Shown here: positions 24,707 through 33,127 of the stretch, one piece after another
Layout of the letters: each line of letters begins with the position of its first letter
Numbering within the stretch: position 1 is the first letter of the stretch
DNA from: Paraburkholderia tuberum STM678
Lineage (GTDB): Bacteria; Pseudomonadota; Gammaproteobacteria; Burkholderiales; Burkholderiaceae
Direction: 5' to 3'
Assembly: GCF_902833905.1 (NCBI RefSeq)
Contig: NZ_CADFGP010000006.1
Span: 1-64,000, forward strand
Length of the DNA: 64,000 nt
Notes under the pieces: generated by a model
Databases searched by the model: none
What the model saw: the letters and a program-made list of their open reading frames with translations, nothing else
Told to the model about the DNA's origin: nothing
Translations under genes and position numbers: made by a program

Positions 24707-25240
24707 ATGTCATCGCGGCTTCTGTTCCAGTTGCACCTCGTTTTGGGCTATCTCGCCTGGCTGCTGTGCTTCGGCACCTACGTGTGGCCGAAGCTCAAGT
24801 CGATGGCTCCGTTCGACGCGCAACGCGCGATCGCCACGTTGCACAGCTTCCGCTTCTTCGGGCTCGCCTTTCTGTTGCCTGGTGTCGTCAGTCCGCAACT
24901 GTCCGCGAGCTTCGCCGTGTTCGCCGCCTATGGGGATTTCGCCACGGGGGTGCTGGCGATGCTGGCGTTGCTGACGGCCCGGATACGTCCGCTTTTCTGG
25001 TCGTTCGTCGTCGCTTTCAATCTGGTTGGTATGGCCGACCTGATCATCGACTACTACCACGCAACCGCGGCCGATCTGCCCGCGCATGCAGGCGAGCTGG
25101 GCGCCTTGTACGCGATTCCGATCATCTATGTGCCGACGCTGGCGATCACGCATGTTGCCGCCTTCTATCTGATGTTGCGCCCTCGGCTGAAGCGGCGTCA
25201 CGCCCGTCCTTCCGTCGGCCGTGACATTTCCCAGGCGTAG
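24707..25240 (+). CDS. integral membrane protein of unknown function
   Basis: A 177-residue protein with four to five hydrophobic segments (LVLGYLAWLLCFGTYVW, FFGLAFLLPGVV, VLAMLALLTA, FWSFVVAFNLVGMADLI, VPTLAITHVAAFYLML) and a basic C-terminal tail. The family is not recognised with confidence. AAGGAGGCACC before the ATG is a near-perfect ribosome-binding site. It is the likely target of the divergent LysR regulator. Confidence 0.78.
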   Translation: MSSRLLFQLHLVLGYLAWLLCFGTYVWPKLKSMAPFDAQRAIATLHSFRFFGLAFLLPGVVSPQLSASFAVFAAYGDFATGVLAMLALLTARIRPLFWSFVVAFNLVGMADLIIDYYHATAADLPAHAGELGALYAIPIIYVPTLAITHVAAFYLMLRPRLKRRHARPSVGRDISQA

Positions 25241-25513
25241 CCTGCTGCACTGGCCGCAGTTCGGCCACGTAACGAGGAATCCGATCAGCATCGAGCGACG
25301 TTTTTACGCCTTCCACCTGCGTTATGCTGTCGGTCGTCGAGTCGATGCTCGCGGCCTGAACGAAGCAGGTGCGCAAACCCGGCCTGATGCGGCCGGGTGG
25401 TACCCTTCACTGGCACTTCCGGCTTTCATGCATGCGACCTGATTCTCGCGTCCCTTGGCCCGACGACGCGAGCAACCGCCCGGAACGACCACTGAACTCA
25501 GCGAGGTGCCGAC

Positions 25514-26326
25514 GTGAAATACTGCATGCTATTGCTGCCGCTCGTTCTCGCCGCCTGCGCACAGGCACCGGAAGTGACAGCGCCGGCGCCATCGGCAACC
25601 ACGGCCGCCGCCAACCCGGCGTCGCCGACCGGCACCGATCTGTTGACCCGATACCACTGGCAACTGAACAACGCGATCGATCGCAATGGCACGCACATCG
25701 ATGCCCTGTTCGTCCGCCCAGACAGGCCAGTGCAGCTCGACTTCAGTCCGTACCGGATCACCGTCGTCAATAGCTGCAACAGCATGGGAGCAGGCTACAC
25801 CGTCAGGAAAGGGTATTTGCAGATCGGCCCGATGGTCAGCACGATGATGGCCTGCCACGATGCCGCGCTTGCCGCACTCGACGATGCGATCTCGCAGCGT
25901 GTACGCGGCAGCGTCAACGTGACCCTGCTCGCGCGGGACAACGCGCCGAGCCTGCAACTGGTCACCGATAGCGGCGACACGCTGAGCTTTAGCGGTGTGC
26001 CCACGGCCGAGACGCGCTACGGCGGCCCCGGTCAAATAGCGTTCCTTGAAGTGGCGGCGCAGTCCGTGCCGTGCAACCATCCGTTGATGCCGAACGCGCA
26101 ATGTCTGCTCGTGCGCGATCGCTTCTTCGACGAGCAGGGCCTGGCGACCGGCACGCCTGGTCCGTGGCACCCGTTGAATCAGGATATCGAAGGCTATACG
26201 CACACGCCGGGCATCCGTAACGTCGTGCGCGTGAAGCGTTTCACAGTCAGGAACCCGCCTGCCGATGGGCCGTCGGTCGCTTATGTGCTCGACCTGGTCG
26301 TCGAATCGGAGAAGGTCGGGCAGTAA
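25514..26326 (+). CDS. META and DUF4377 domain lipoprotein (HslJ-like)
   Basis: A 270-residue predicted lipoprotein (LLPLVLAACAQ lipobox). Residues about 45-165 form a META/HslJ-like domain (YHWQLNNAIDRNG, NSCNSMGAGYTV, MVSTMMACHDA). The last ~90 residues (IAFLEVAAQSVPCNHPLMP to YVLDLVVESEKV) resemble DUF4377, which often accompanies META domains. HslJ-type proteins are linked to outer-envelope stress and novobiocin resistance; the role here is inferred. It starts at a GTG (25514) after GAGGTG. Confidence 0.8.
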   Translation: MKYCMLLLPLVLAACAQAPEVTAPAPSATTAAANPASPTGTDLLTRYHWQLNNAIDRNGTHIDALFVRPDRPVQLDFSPYRITVVNSCNSMGAGYTVRKGYLQIGPMVSTMMACHDAALAALDDAISQRVRGSVNVTLLARDNAPSLQLVTDSGDTLSFSGVPTAETRYGGPGQIAFLEVAAQSVPCNHPLMPNAQCLLVRDRFFDEQGLATGTPGPWHPLNQDIEGYTHTPGIRNVVRVKRFTVRNPPADGPSVAYVLDLVVESEKVGQ

Positions 26327-26458
26327 TGCTTCTTCAAACGTGCCGCCAGGCACATTGGCGGCCTCCTGGGCCGACGTTGGTTGCGATGTACACAACGAGG
26401 CTCACTGTAGACGTGAACGTCGCGGCGAATTTCACCTGCGCAAGCCAGCAGGCACTGT

Positions 26459-27202
26459 TCAACTGACGTTGAAATGCACGCGGATGTTTTGCGTGCTTTC
26501 GACGGGCCGGCCATCGCGCAGCGCGGGAAAAAAGCGCCAGCGCCGCAACGAGTCGAGCAGCAGCTGATTGAGACGGGGGTTCGGCGTCGCGTGAATGAGC
26601 TCGACATCGACCGAGCCGTCGGCGTGGATCGTGAAGCGGGCTGTCGCGATCGTCTGATAGGCCTGCTCGCGCAAGTCGTCGGGCAGCGTCGGTAGCGGTT
26701 GCGAGATGGAGCGGGCGGCGGTGTTGGAGCTTGCCGAGGCGGCTGGAGCGGCGTCGCGCTGTGCGGATGATTGCTGCGATCCCGCGGCGGCCGTTTGTTC
26801 CGGCTGCTCGTCTTGCGACGGGCGTTGTGCCTGACTAGCAACCGGTGCCGACGGCGCTGCGGCAGCGGGCGTCGTCAGCGTCTGCGGCCTGGTTGGCACA
26901 GGCGGCACCGCGCGATGCGCTGAGGTACGCGATTGCGTCTGCGCGTGCCGTGGCGCCTGTTCCGCTGGAACCGCAACCGGAGTTTGCGACGGACGGGATT
27001 CAGGCGGCGCAGGCTCGTCGAGCACGACCACGCGCATATCCAGTGGAGCAGGCGGTGGGGCTGGCTGACTCGACTTCAGCAACCCGGACGAGAGCGCCGC
27101 CAGCACCAGAAGCCAGATACCCAGCGAGATCAGACAGGCGACGGCGGTACGCAGCGTTCCCACAACGTGCCCCTCGGACAGCTCGCGGCAAGCTTTAATC
27201 AC
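26459..27202 (-). CDS. TonB-family energy transducer
   Basis: A 247-residue protein with one N-terminal membrane helix (VACLISLGIWLLVLAALSSG), a long Pro/Ala/Gln-rich periplasmic spacer and a C-terminal TonB domain (FTIHADGSVDVELIHATPNP, LRRWRFFPALRDGRPV). It transfers proton-motive energy from ExbBD to an outer-membrane receptor. The GTG start at 27202 overlaps the end of exbD by eight bases, so translation is coupled. It is the last gene of the receptor-exbB-exbD-tonB operon. Confidence 0.88.
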   Translation of the reverse strand: MIKACRELSEGHVVGTLRTAVACLISLGIWLLVLAALSSGLLKSSQPAPPPAPLDMRVVVLDEPAPPESRPSQTPVAVPAEQAPRHAQTQSRTSAHRAVPPVPTRPQTLTTPAAAAPSAPVASQAQRPSQDEQPEQTAAAGSQQSSAQRDAAPAASASSNTAARSISQPLPTLPDDLREQAYQTIATARFTIHADGSVDVELIHATPNPRLNQLLLDSLRRWRFFPALRDGRPVESTQNIRVHFNVS

Positions 27203-27593
27203 GATGCACGGCGATCAGAAAGTGTTCGGCGCCCGCGCGTCGCGCCGCGAGCATGGCCTGCACGACCGCGCCGTGACCCGCGTGATCGTCGGCCGCGATG
27301 ACGACGTTGCCGTCCGCGCGCAGCAGGCGCTTCACTTCAGGCTCGATCTGATCCGCGCGAACGACGTGGCGATTGATCGAGACCTCGTTGTTGCCGTTCA
27401 CCGATATCGTCAGCGGCTCGCTCGTGCTGATCGGCTGCGCGCGTCCCGAAGGCAGGTTGATCCGCACCGCGTCGAGACGTTGCATCGCCAGCGAGGCGAG
27501 CATGAAGGTCGCGAGCAGAAAGAACATCACGTCGATCATCGGAATGATTTCGATGCGGCCGCGCCGCGAGGCGCGCGAGCGTTTGAGTTTCAT
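27195..27593 (-). CDS. exbD: ExbD/TolR-family biopolymer transport protein
   Basis: A 132-residue inner-membrane protein with one helix containing the proton-path Asp (IEIIPMIDVMFFLLATFMLA) and a periplasmic domain (INLPSGRAQPI to VIAADDHAGHGAVVQAMLA). Its start overlaps the exbB stop (TGATG). It works with ExbB to energise TonB for the receptor encoded upstream. Confidence 0.92.
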   Translation of the reverse strand: MKLKRSRASRRGRIEIIPMIDVMFFLLATFMLASLAMQRLDAVRINLPSGRAQPISTSEPLTISVNGNNEVSINRHVVRADQIEPEVKRLLRADGNVVIAADDHAGHGAVVQAMLAARRAGAEHFLIAVHRD

Positions 27594-28216
27594 CAGCGCT
27601 CGCCTCGCGCCTCTTGTTGCAGGCGCAGCGCGCTGAGTCGCGCGTTGGCGAACAGTTCGAGTTCATCCATCAGACGCTCGAGCCGCCGTGAAAAATAGTT
27701 GAACGCGAACAGTGCGAAGACCGCGACGATCAGTCCGATCGCGGTCGCCACCAGCGACTGCGCCACCCCGCCCGTGACGCCGCCCGGATCGACGAGTCCA
27801 TTGCCGCCGAACAGCTGGAATGACTTCATCATCCCGACGATCGTGCCGAGCAAGCCGAGCAGCGGCGCCGCCGTGACGATCGTCTCCAGTAGCCACAGAC
27901 CGCGGCCCATGTCGCGCTCGATCTGCGACGCGATCGATTGCGCCGACGCCTCGCGCAGCCACAGCGGCGAGTCTGATTCCGACAGCCACGGCGCGGCCAT
28001 GCGCCGAAACGCGTGGTGCGGGGCGAGGCGGTCGAGACGGTTGTCATCGGCTGACGACGTGGGTTGCAAAACACGCGCCGGTGCGCTTGCGAAGCGGGCA
28101 AACACATACGCCCGCTCGATGATGATGGTCAATGCGAGCACGCCGAGCACGCTGAGCGGATACATGATCCATCCGCCGGTGCGCATCGCCGCGATAAAGC
28201 CTGTCCATTCCTGCAT
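27593..28216 (-). CDS. exbB: ExbB/TolQ/MotA-family proton channel protein
   Basis: A 207-residue protein with three predicted membrane segments: GGWIMYPLSVLGVLALTIII near the N terminus, and the paired helices LETIVTAAPLLGLLGTIVGMM and GGVAQSLVATAIGLIVAVFA typical of the MotA/TolQ/ExbB channel domain. It forms the proton channel with ExbD. It lies 21 bases after the receptor gene and overlaps exbD by one base. Confidence 0.92.
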   Translation of the reverse strand: MQEWTGFIAAMRTGGWIMYPLSVLGVLALTIIIERAYVFARFASAPARVLQPTSSADDNRLDRLAPHHAFRRMAAPWLSESDSPLWLREASAQSIASQIERDMGRGLWLLETIVTAAPLLGLLGTIVGMMKSFQLFGGNGLVDPGGVTGGVAQSLVATAIGLIVAVFALFAFNYFSRRLERLMDELELFANARLSALRLQQEARGER

Positions 28217-28237
28217 GATGATTCTCCCTGCCGTCGA

Positions 28238-30583
28238 TCAGAAGTACTTGGTCACGCCCGCATAAACCGCGAAATGCGGACCGTACTGCGGCGCGCCGAC
28301 GCCGATGCCCGAGCCGTCACGCAACTCGTACACGCGGTTGAATGCGTTGATCACCACCAGACGCGCGTCGAACTTGCCGATCATCGGCTCGTTGAAGTGC
28401 TGGATTACGCCGAGGTTGAACTGCGCATAGACGGGCAGGCGATCGGTGTTCGCAAAGCCGCTGCGCAGGCCGGAGCCGACGATTCCGTCGAACGTGAAGG
28501 TGGTTTGGTGGAAGTCGTATGCCGCGCCGAACGATGCGGTCACGCGCTGGTCGTGATCGAGGTACACCCAGTTGTTCGAGATGTACGCCAGTTCGTCCGC
28601 ACTGAAATTGAACTGCGCGGAGTTGATGTTCTTGCCTTGCGCGCGGCTATACGCGAGGTTCAGATACGCGGAGAGATTGTCCTGTTTGTAGTTGGCGGTG
28701 AATTCGACGCCATACGTTCTGCCGTACTGGTAGTTGAACGGCGTGTAGATCAGCGCGGAGCCGAACTGTCCTTCGTCGAGCAGGTCGGTCGATTTCTTGT
28801 AGTACGCGTCGAGTCCGAGCGTGACCGCAGGGCCGAGTTTCTGCGTGATGCCGAGATCGAAATAGTGGCTGCGTTCCGGCTGTACGGGATCGTTCTGCGT
28901 TACCGAACTCTGATTCGTCGTGCCGTCGAACTTCGATATCGTCGAGCCGGACACGAGTTCGAACGGCGGCGGCGTGAAGTAGCGCGCGTAGCCGGCGTGC
29001 AGCGTCGTCGACGACGTGAGCGTGTAGACGAGGCCGACGCGCGGGCTCAACTGGCTCGCGCTCGTGTACTCGTCCATGCGGTCGTAGCGCAAGCCATAGT
29101 TCAGCGTGAGCCGGTCGGTCAGCTTCCATTCGTCCTGCGCGTACAGGCTGTACAGATAGCCGGTCTTGCTGCTGCTGTCCTGGATGTTGAAGGGCACATC
29201 GGACAGCTGGTTGCCGTCCGCGTCGGCGGGGAACACAGACACGTTATTGTCGAATATCGCGTGTTCCTGCTGGAAGAAGACGCCCGCGCGAACCGTGTGA
29301 CTGTCGTTGATGCGCCAGGTCGTATCGACCTGCACGCCGTTGGCTGTGTTGCTATGGAAGTCCTCCGATGCTACCCCGTTGAACATCAGGTCGCCGATCG
29401 GATCGGGGTTGAACTTCGTGCGCGTATAGCGCGTAAAGAAGGCGACCTGGTAATCGAGCGCGCCGCCGTTGGTGCCTTGAAGCGCGAGCGCCGCGAAATT
29501 GTTCAGCTCCGATTGCGTTTCGTTCAGTTGCGACGAATCGAACGTGCTGTGGCCGTTGAGCGCGAAGTTCGGCGTGAGCCCCGGCGTGTTCGGAATCTCG
29601 AACTGGTTGCTGGTCGCGCCGAACAACAGACTCACACGCGTGAGCGGATTGATCAGATACGACAGATAGCCGAATGCATTGCCCTGGCGCGTGTGATCGT
29701 GAATCGCACTGGCGCTCGCCGTCGGATTCTCGATGCCGAGATTGTTCATGCCGAGCGAGCCGCTCAGGTAGTAGCTGAACGGTCCCTCGCTGCCGAACAC
29801 GTCGGCGCTCGTTTTGACGGTCTGATGGCTGCCGCCGAATACGTCGATCGAGCCGCCGCTGCCCGTGTCGCCCGATTTGGTGCGGATGTCGACGATACCG
29901 GCTGTGCGGTAGCCGTACTGCGCGGGCAGGGCGCCAGTGAGCAGGTTCATTTGATCGATGATGCGCGTGTCGAGCGACTGGCCGAAGCCGCTGATCGGCT
30001 CCGGAATGATGATGCCGTTGATCCGGTATTGCAAATTGGCGTGCTCGCCGCGCACGTGCAGCTGGCCGTACGAGTCGTTGGCGACGCCGGGCGCTTGCAG
30101 CAGCACCTGATTGAGCGGCGTGTTCGCGCCCGCCGGCATCGTGTCGATGTCCGCCTGCGTGAAGCGATAGACGCTGCTGCCCGTTTCGGGCAGCAAGCCG
30201 TTGCGGGCAGCGTTCAGACGTTGTGCGTTGACCTGCACGTCGAGTGTATCGCTCTTTTGCAGTTGTACGCTGACGCTCGCCGGGGCGCCGGACTGGGCGG
30301 TCGCGATGCTGCTGCCGCTTGCAAAACCGGCCGCGGTGACGACGACCGCATACGTGCCGGGCGCCACGCCGTCGATCGAGAAGTGGCCCGACGTGTCCGT
30401 GTTCGACGTGCCGATGGAGGCGCCGCTCGCGTCCTGTACCTCCACTTTCGCGTGAGCGACGGGATGGCCCGCGGGATCGGAGACCGTGCCCGTCAACATG
30501 GCGTTGCCTGGCGCACCCCATGCGTTCGAGATGGCGGTACAGAACACGATCGCCGCCTGTGCGGTCAGTGTGCGGTTTTTCAT
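28238..30583 (-). CDS. TonB-dependent outer-membrane receptor with carboxypeptidase-regulatory-like N domain
   Basis: A 781-residue receptor. After the signal peptide (LTAQAAIVFCTAISNAWG) comes a carboxypeptidase-regulatory-like beta domain (MLTGTVSDPAGHPVAHAKVE to YAVVVTAAGFASG), then the plug (TPLNQVLLQAPGVANDSYGQ, HVRGEHANLQYRING) and a 22-strand barrel (SPRVGLVYTL, LHAGYARYFTPP) ending in the aromatic YAGVTKYF. The start is the ATG at 30583; 20 codons upstream are open but precede the signal. It heads an operon with its own exbB, exbD and tonB. The substrate is unknown; no clear Fur box was found upstream, so a siderophore cannot be assumed. Confidence 0.9.
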   Translation of the reverse strand: MKNRTLTAQAAIVFCTAISNAWGAPGNAMLTGTVSDPAGHPVAHAKVEVQDASGASIGTSNTDTSGHFSIDGVAPGTYAVVVTAAGFASGSSIATAQSGAPASVSVQLQKSDTLDVQVNAQRLNAARNGLLPETGSSVYRFTQADIDTMPAGANTPLNQVLLQAPGVANDSYGQLHVRGEHANLQYRINGIIIPEPISGFGQSLDTRIIDQMNLLTGALPAQYGYRTAGIVDIRTKSGDTGSGGSIDVFGGSHQTVKTSADVFGSEGPFSYYLSGSLGMNNLGIENPTASASAIHDHTRQGNAFGYLSYLINPLTRVSLLFGATSNQFEIPNTPGLTPNFALNGHSTFDSSQLNETQSELNNFAALALQGTNGGALDYQVAFFTRYTRTKFNPDPIGDLMFNGVASEDFHSNTANGVQVDTTWRINDSHTVRAGVFFQQEHAIFDNNVSVFPADADGNQLSDVPFNIQDSSSKTGYLYSLYAQDEWKLTDRLTLNYGLRYDRMDEYTSASQLSPRVGLVYTLTSSTTLHAGYARYFTPPPFELVSGSTISKFDGTTNQSSVTQNDPVQPERSHYFDLGITQKLGPAVTLGLDAYYKKSTDLLDEGQFGSALIYTPFNYQYGRTYGVEFTANYKQDNLSAYLNLAYSRAQGKNINSAQFNFSADELAYISNNWVYLDHDQRVTASFGAAYDFHQTTFTFDGIVGSGLRSGFANTDRLPVYAQFNLGVIQHFNEPMIGKFDARLVVINAFNRVYELRDGSGIGVGAPQYGPHFAVYAGVTKYF

Positions 30584-31009
30584 TGTTGTTGCTCGCGCTA
30601 AGGACGATGCGTTGATAAACAGAAGCGTTCGGCAAAAGCTCACCCACCTCGCCCCTGGCCGGCAGGGGAAGGACAGGCGAACTGGAGGTTGACGACGCGC
30701 GATAGCAGGCCCGTCGATCAGGACTACTTTTCGATGAGAACGGTAATGGCGATGACGGTCATAAGTGGTCGTTGAGCATGGACTGTCCGCTCATAGGTCG
30801 GACGGATTTTGTTGGGCGTCGCAGTGGGCCGGTGTGAAAAACGGCAGGGCTGGCAGGGCTGCAGCGCCAATTTTTGGTCATGTTATAACATAACAATTAC
30901 AGGTGGCAAGTCGCAAAATGAAGGCCGCCGTAGCGCAACGGGTGAGGCATTTGCCCGTTGCCATTCGAAAAACTTGACACAGTGCATATGCACACATAAA
31001 CTTCGCTCC
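30584..31009. other. divergent promoter region between the TonB receptor and marR genes
   Basis: This 426-base gap must hold the promoters of both directions. On the right side lie the marR promoter and operator (listed separately). At 30881-30890 TGTTATAACA is a perfect 10-base palindrome in an AT-rich patch and may be a second regulator site. Only a weak, unconvincing resemblance to a Fur box was seen near 30730-30750. Confidence 0.5.
30974..31000 (+). promoter_or_regulatory. marR promoter with operator copy 1
   Basis: TTGACA (30974-30979) and CATAAA (30995-31000) form a promoter with a 15-base spacer. The perfect palindrome GTGCATATGCAC (30982-30993) sits between the two boxes, ideal for repression. 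The same site recurs before the next two genes. The start codon is only 10 bases after the -10 box. Confidence 0.75.
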
Positions 31010-31432
31010 ATGAACCGTCCTCTCTCCTACGACGAATGCAACTGCTTCGCGCTGCGCCAGGCGGCGCGGCACGTCACGCAGATGTACGAGCGCCATCTCG
31101 GCAGCGTCGGGCTGACCGCTGCGCAGTTCACGATCCTCGCGAAGCTCGCGCGCACACCGAACCTGCCTATGGCGGAGCTCGCGGACGCGATGGTGATGGA
31201 GCGCACCACGCTGGTCCGCGCGATGAAGCCCCTGCAGCGCGACGGCCTCGTGCTGGCCGAGGCGGCGGACCACGACAACCGCACGTTGCTGTTCAGCCTG
31301 ACGGAAAAAGGCGAGACGACGTTCGATCAGGCCTCCGTCGCATGGCGCGCCGCGCAGGACGAATTCGAAAAGAAGTTCGGCCGCGCCCGCGCAAAGACGC
31401 TGCGTACCGAGCTGTTCAGCATCACCGGTTAG
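31010..31432 (+). CDS. MarR-family regulator (copy 1)
   Basis: A 140-residue winged-helix regulator: CNCFALRQAARHVTQMYERH (dimer helix), TAAQFTILAKLAR, MAELADAMVMERTTLVRAMKPL (recognition helix), DHDNRTLLFSLTEKG (wing). It shares much of its sequence and its exact length with the gene at 31516, so the two are a tandem duplication. The ATG at 31010 is preferred over an upstream open frame because it begins the family match and leaves the operator non-coding. Probably represses itself and the efflux operon until a phenolic or drug-like ligand binds. Confidence 0.92.
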   Translation: MNRPLSYDECNCFALRQAARHVTQMYERHLGSVGLTAAQFTILAKLARTPNLPMAELADAMVMERTTLVRAMKPLQRDGLVLAEAADHDNRTLLFSLTEKGETTFDQASVAWRAAQDEFEKKFGRARAKTLRTELFSITG

Positions 31433-31446
31433 ATCGCGCGTAGGAA

Positions 31447-31464
31447 CCCGCTTCGGCGGGTTTT
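31447..31464 (+). terminator. terminator between the two marR genes
   Basis: CCCGC-TTCG-GCGGG followed by TTTT directly after the first marR gene. Confidence 0.75.
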
Positions 31465-31479
31465 ATGACGCCTCTTAAT

Positions 31480-31491
31480 GTGCATATGCAC
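31480..31491. promoter_or_regulatory. MarR operator copy 2
   Basis: GTGCATATGCAC, identical to the first operator, 25 bases before the start of the second marR gene. Confidence 0.8.
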
Positions 31492-31515
31492 TAACGAGCA
31501 AAGGAAGTGCAGCGA

Positions 31516-31938
31516 ATGGAAGCGCTTTTCGACGACGACTGCTTTGCGATCCGCCAGGCCGCGCGTCATATATCGCAGATCTACGACCGGCACCTGTCGA
31601 ATGTCGGGCTGACCATCACGCAGTTTTCGCTGCTGGGGCGCCTGAAGCGCACCGGTCCGATGACGATGAAGCAGATTGCCGAGGCCATGCGCATGCAGCG
31701 CACCACGCTGGTCCGGACGATTCAACCGCTCCGACGCGACGGGCTGGTGTCGAGCGAGGCGATGGGCGCGGATGCGCGCGCGCTGCTGATCTCGCTGACC
31801 GCCGCGGGCGAAGAGCGGCAAGACGCAGGCCGCGCTCATTGGTATGCCGCACAGGCCGAGTTCGAGCACCGCTTCGGCGAGGAGCGCGCGGCTGCACTGC
31901 GCACCGAGCTGTTTGCGATCACCCGGGATACGCTTTGA
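31516..31938 (+). CDS. MarR-family regulator (copy 2)
   Basis: A 140-residue paralogue of the preceding regulator: CFAIRQAARHISQIYDRHLS, TITQFSLLGRLKRTG, MKQIAEAMRMQRTTLVRTIQPL. The ATG at 31516 follows AAGGAAG; a GTG nine bases earlier is in frame but would overlap the ribosome-binding site. The recognition helices of the two proteins differ only slightly (VMERTTLVRAMKPL against RMQRTTLVRTIQPL), consistent with shared binding sites. It precedes the efflux operon in the same direction. Confidence 0.92.
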   Translation: MEALFDDDCFAIRQAARHISQIYDRHLSNVGLTITQFSLLGRLKRTGPMTMKQIAEAMRMQRTTLVRTIQPLRRDGLVSSEAMGADARALLISLTAAGEERQDAGRAHWYAAQAEFEHRFGEERAAALRTELFAITRDTL

Positions 31939-31963
31939 CATAAACGCTGAAGATAGCGGAGGC

Positions 31964-31985
31964 CGGCGCACTGCGCCGTTTTTTT
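31964..31985 (+). terminator. terminator after the second marR gene
   Basis: CGGCGC-ACT-GCGCCG followed by seven T residues. Confidence 0.8.
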
Positions 31986-31996
31986 CAATCTGAAGA

Positions 31997-32008
31997 GTGC
32001 ATACGCAC
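31997..32008. promoter_or_regulatory. MarR operator copy 3 (efflux operon)
   Basis: GTGCATACGCAC differs from the perfect palindrome by one base and lies 12 bases before the emrA start, so the pump is probably under the same repressor(s). Confidence 0.75.
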
Positions 32009-32019
32009 ATATCGACACC

Positions 32020-33120
32020 ATGTCCACAACTCCTTCGACCGTCGCGCCGCCAAGCGCGGTACAACCCGCCAGACAGGTGCGGCGTATCCCGTGGATGCTG
32101 CTCGCGATCCTCTCCGTTCTCGTCGTGTTGGCGCTTGCCACTTCGTACTGGTTTTTCGTCGGCCGCTTCGTCGAGAGCACCGACGATGCGTACGTCGGCG
32201 GCGACGTCACGGTGATGGCGCCGAAGGTCAACGGCTTCGTCACCGACGTGCTCGTGCACGACAACGAGTTCGTGCACGCCAACCAGGTGCTCGTGCGTCT
32301 CGATGCCCGCGACTACGACGCGCGCCTCGCCCAGGCCAGCGCTGAAGTGGAGAGCGCGCAGGCCGCCGTCACCGAACTCGAAGCGAAGAAATCACTGCAA
32401 CTCGCGGCGATCAACGAGCAGGCCGCCGAGGTCCGCGCGTCGGGCGCCGAGCTCACACGCAGCGCCGCCGACCAGACGCGCTACCGCGAGCTCGTGAAAG
32501 ACGACGCGGTGTCGAACCAGGTCGTCGAGAAGGCCGACGCCGATCTGGCCAAAGCGCGCGCCGCGGTCGATCGCAGCAGCGCGGCGCTGCTCGCGGCGCA
32601 ACGCCAGATCGCGGTGCTCGACGCTCAGATCGGCGACGCGAGAGCGCGCATCGCGACCGCGCAGGCCGCGCAGCGCGTCGCCGCGTTGAACGTCGAGTAC
32701 ACGACGATCCGCTCGCCGATCGATGGCTATGTCGGCAATCGCACCGCTCGCGTTGGGCTGCTCGCCAACACGGGCGTGTCGCTGCTGACCGTCGTGCCGG
32801 CGAGCGGTTTATGGATCGACGCGAACTTCAAGGAAGATCAGCTGCGCAAAATGCATTCGGGCGACAGCGTCGACGTCGAACTCGATGCGTCGAGCACAAC
32901 GCTGCACGGCGTGGTCGACAGTCTTGCACCGGCGACCGGTGCAACCTTCAGCGTCTTGCCCGCGGAAAACGCGACCGGCAACTTCACGAAGATCGTGCAG
33001 CGCGTGCCGGTGCGCGTGCGCCTCGACGTGCCGAAGGACATGCAGGGCGTGCTGCGTCCGGGCCTGTCCGCGACCGTGAAAGTGCACCTCGATGCGGGCC
33101 ATCCGGCCGCGCAGGGATGA
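32020..33120 (+). CDS. emrA: EmrA-type membrane fusion protein (HlyD family)
   Basis: A 366-residue periplasmic adaptor with one N-terminal helix (WMLLAILSVLVVLALATSYW), the lipoyl/barrel segments (STDDAYVGGDVTVMAPKVNG, VLVRLDARDYDARL, YTTIRSPIDGYVGNR), a long coiled coil (about residues 105-215) and a beta-barrel ending. The STDDAYV motif is typical of EmrA. It bridges EmrB to the outer-membrane channel encoded two genes downstream. Confidence 0.92.
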   Translation: MSTTPSTVAPPSAVQPARQVRRIPWMLLAILSVLVVLALATSYWFFVGRFVESTDDAYVGGDVTVMAPKVNGFVTDVLVHDNEFVHANQVLVRLDARDYDARLAQASAEVESAQAAVTELEAKKSLQLAAINEQAAEVRASGAELTRSAADQTRYRELVKDDAVSNQVVEKADADLAKARAAVDRSSAALLAAQRQIAVLDAQIGDARARIATAQAAQRVAALNVEYTTIRSPIDGYVGNRTARVGLLANTGVSLLTVVPASGLWIDANFKEDQLRKMHSGDSVDVELDASSTTLHGVVDSLAPATGATFSVLPAENATGNFTKIVQRVPVRVRLDVPKDMQGVLRPGLSATVKVHLDAGHPAAQG

Positions 33121-33127
33121 ACCGATC

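Noticed and set aside
28064..30601. 845-residue plus-strand open frame opposite the TonB receptor
   Set aside because: It is a shadow of the receptor gene in GC-rich DNA; the protein is Arg/Val/Ala-rich without domains.
30730..30760. Possible Fur box before the TonB receptor
   Set aside because: GATGAGAACGGTAATGGC matches the consensus poorly, so iron regulation is not claimed.
31010..31938. The two marR genes as one gene duplicated by assembly error
   Set aside because: They differ at many residues and bases and have different terminators, so they are true paralogues.
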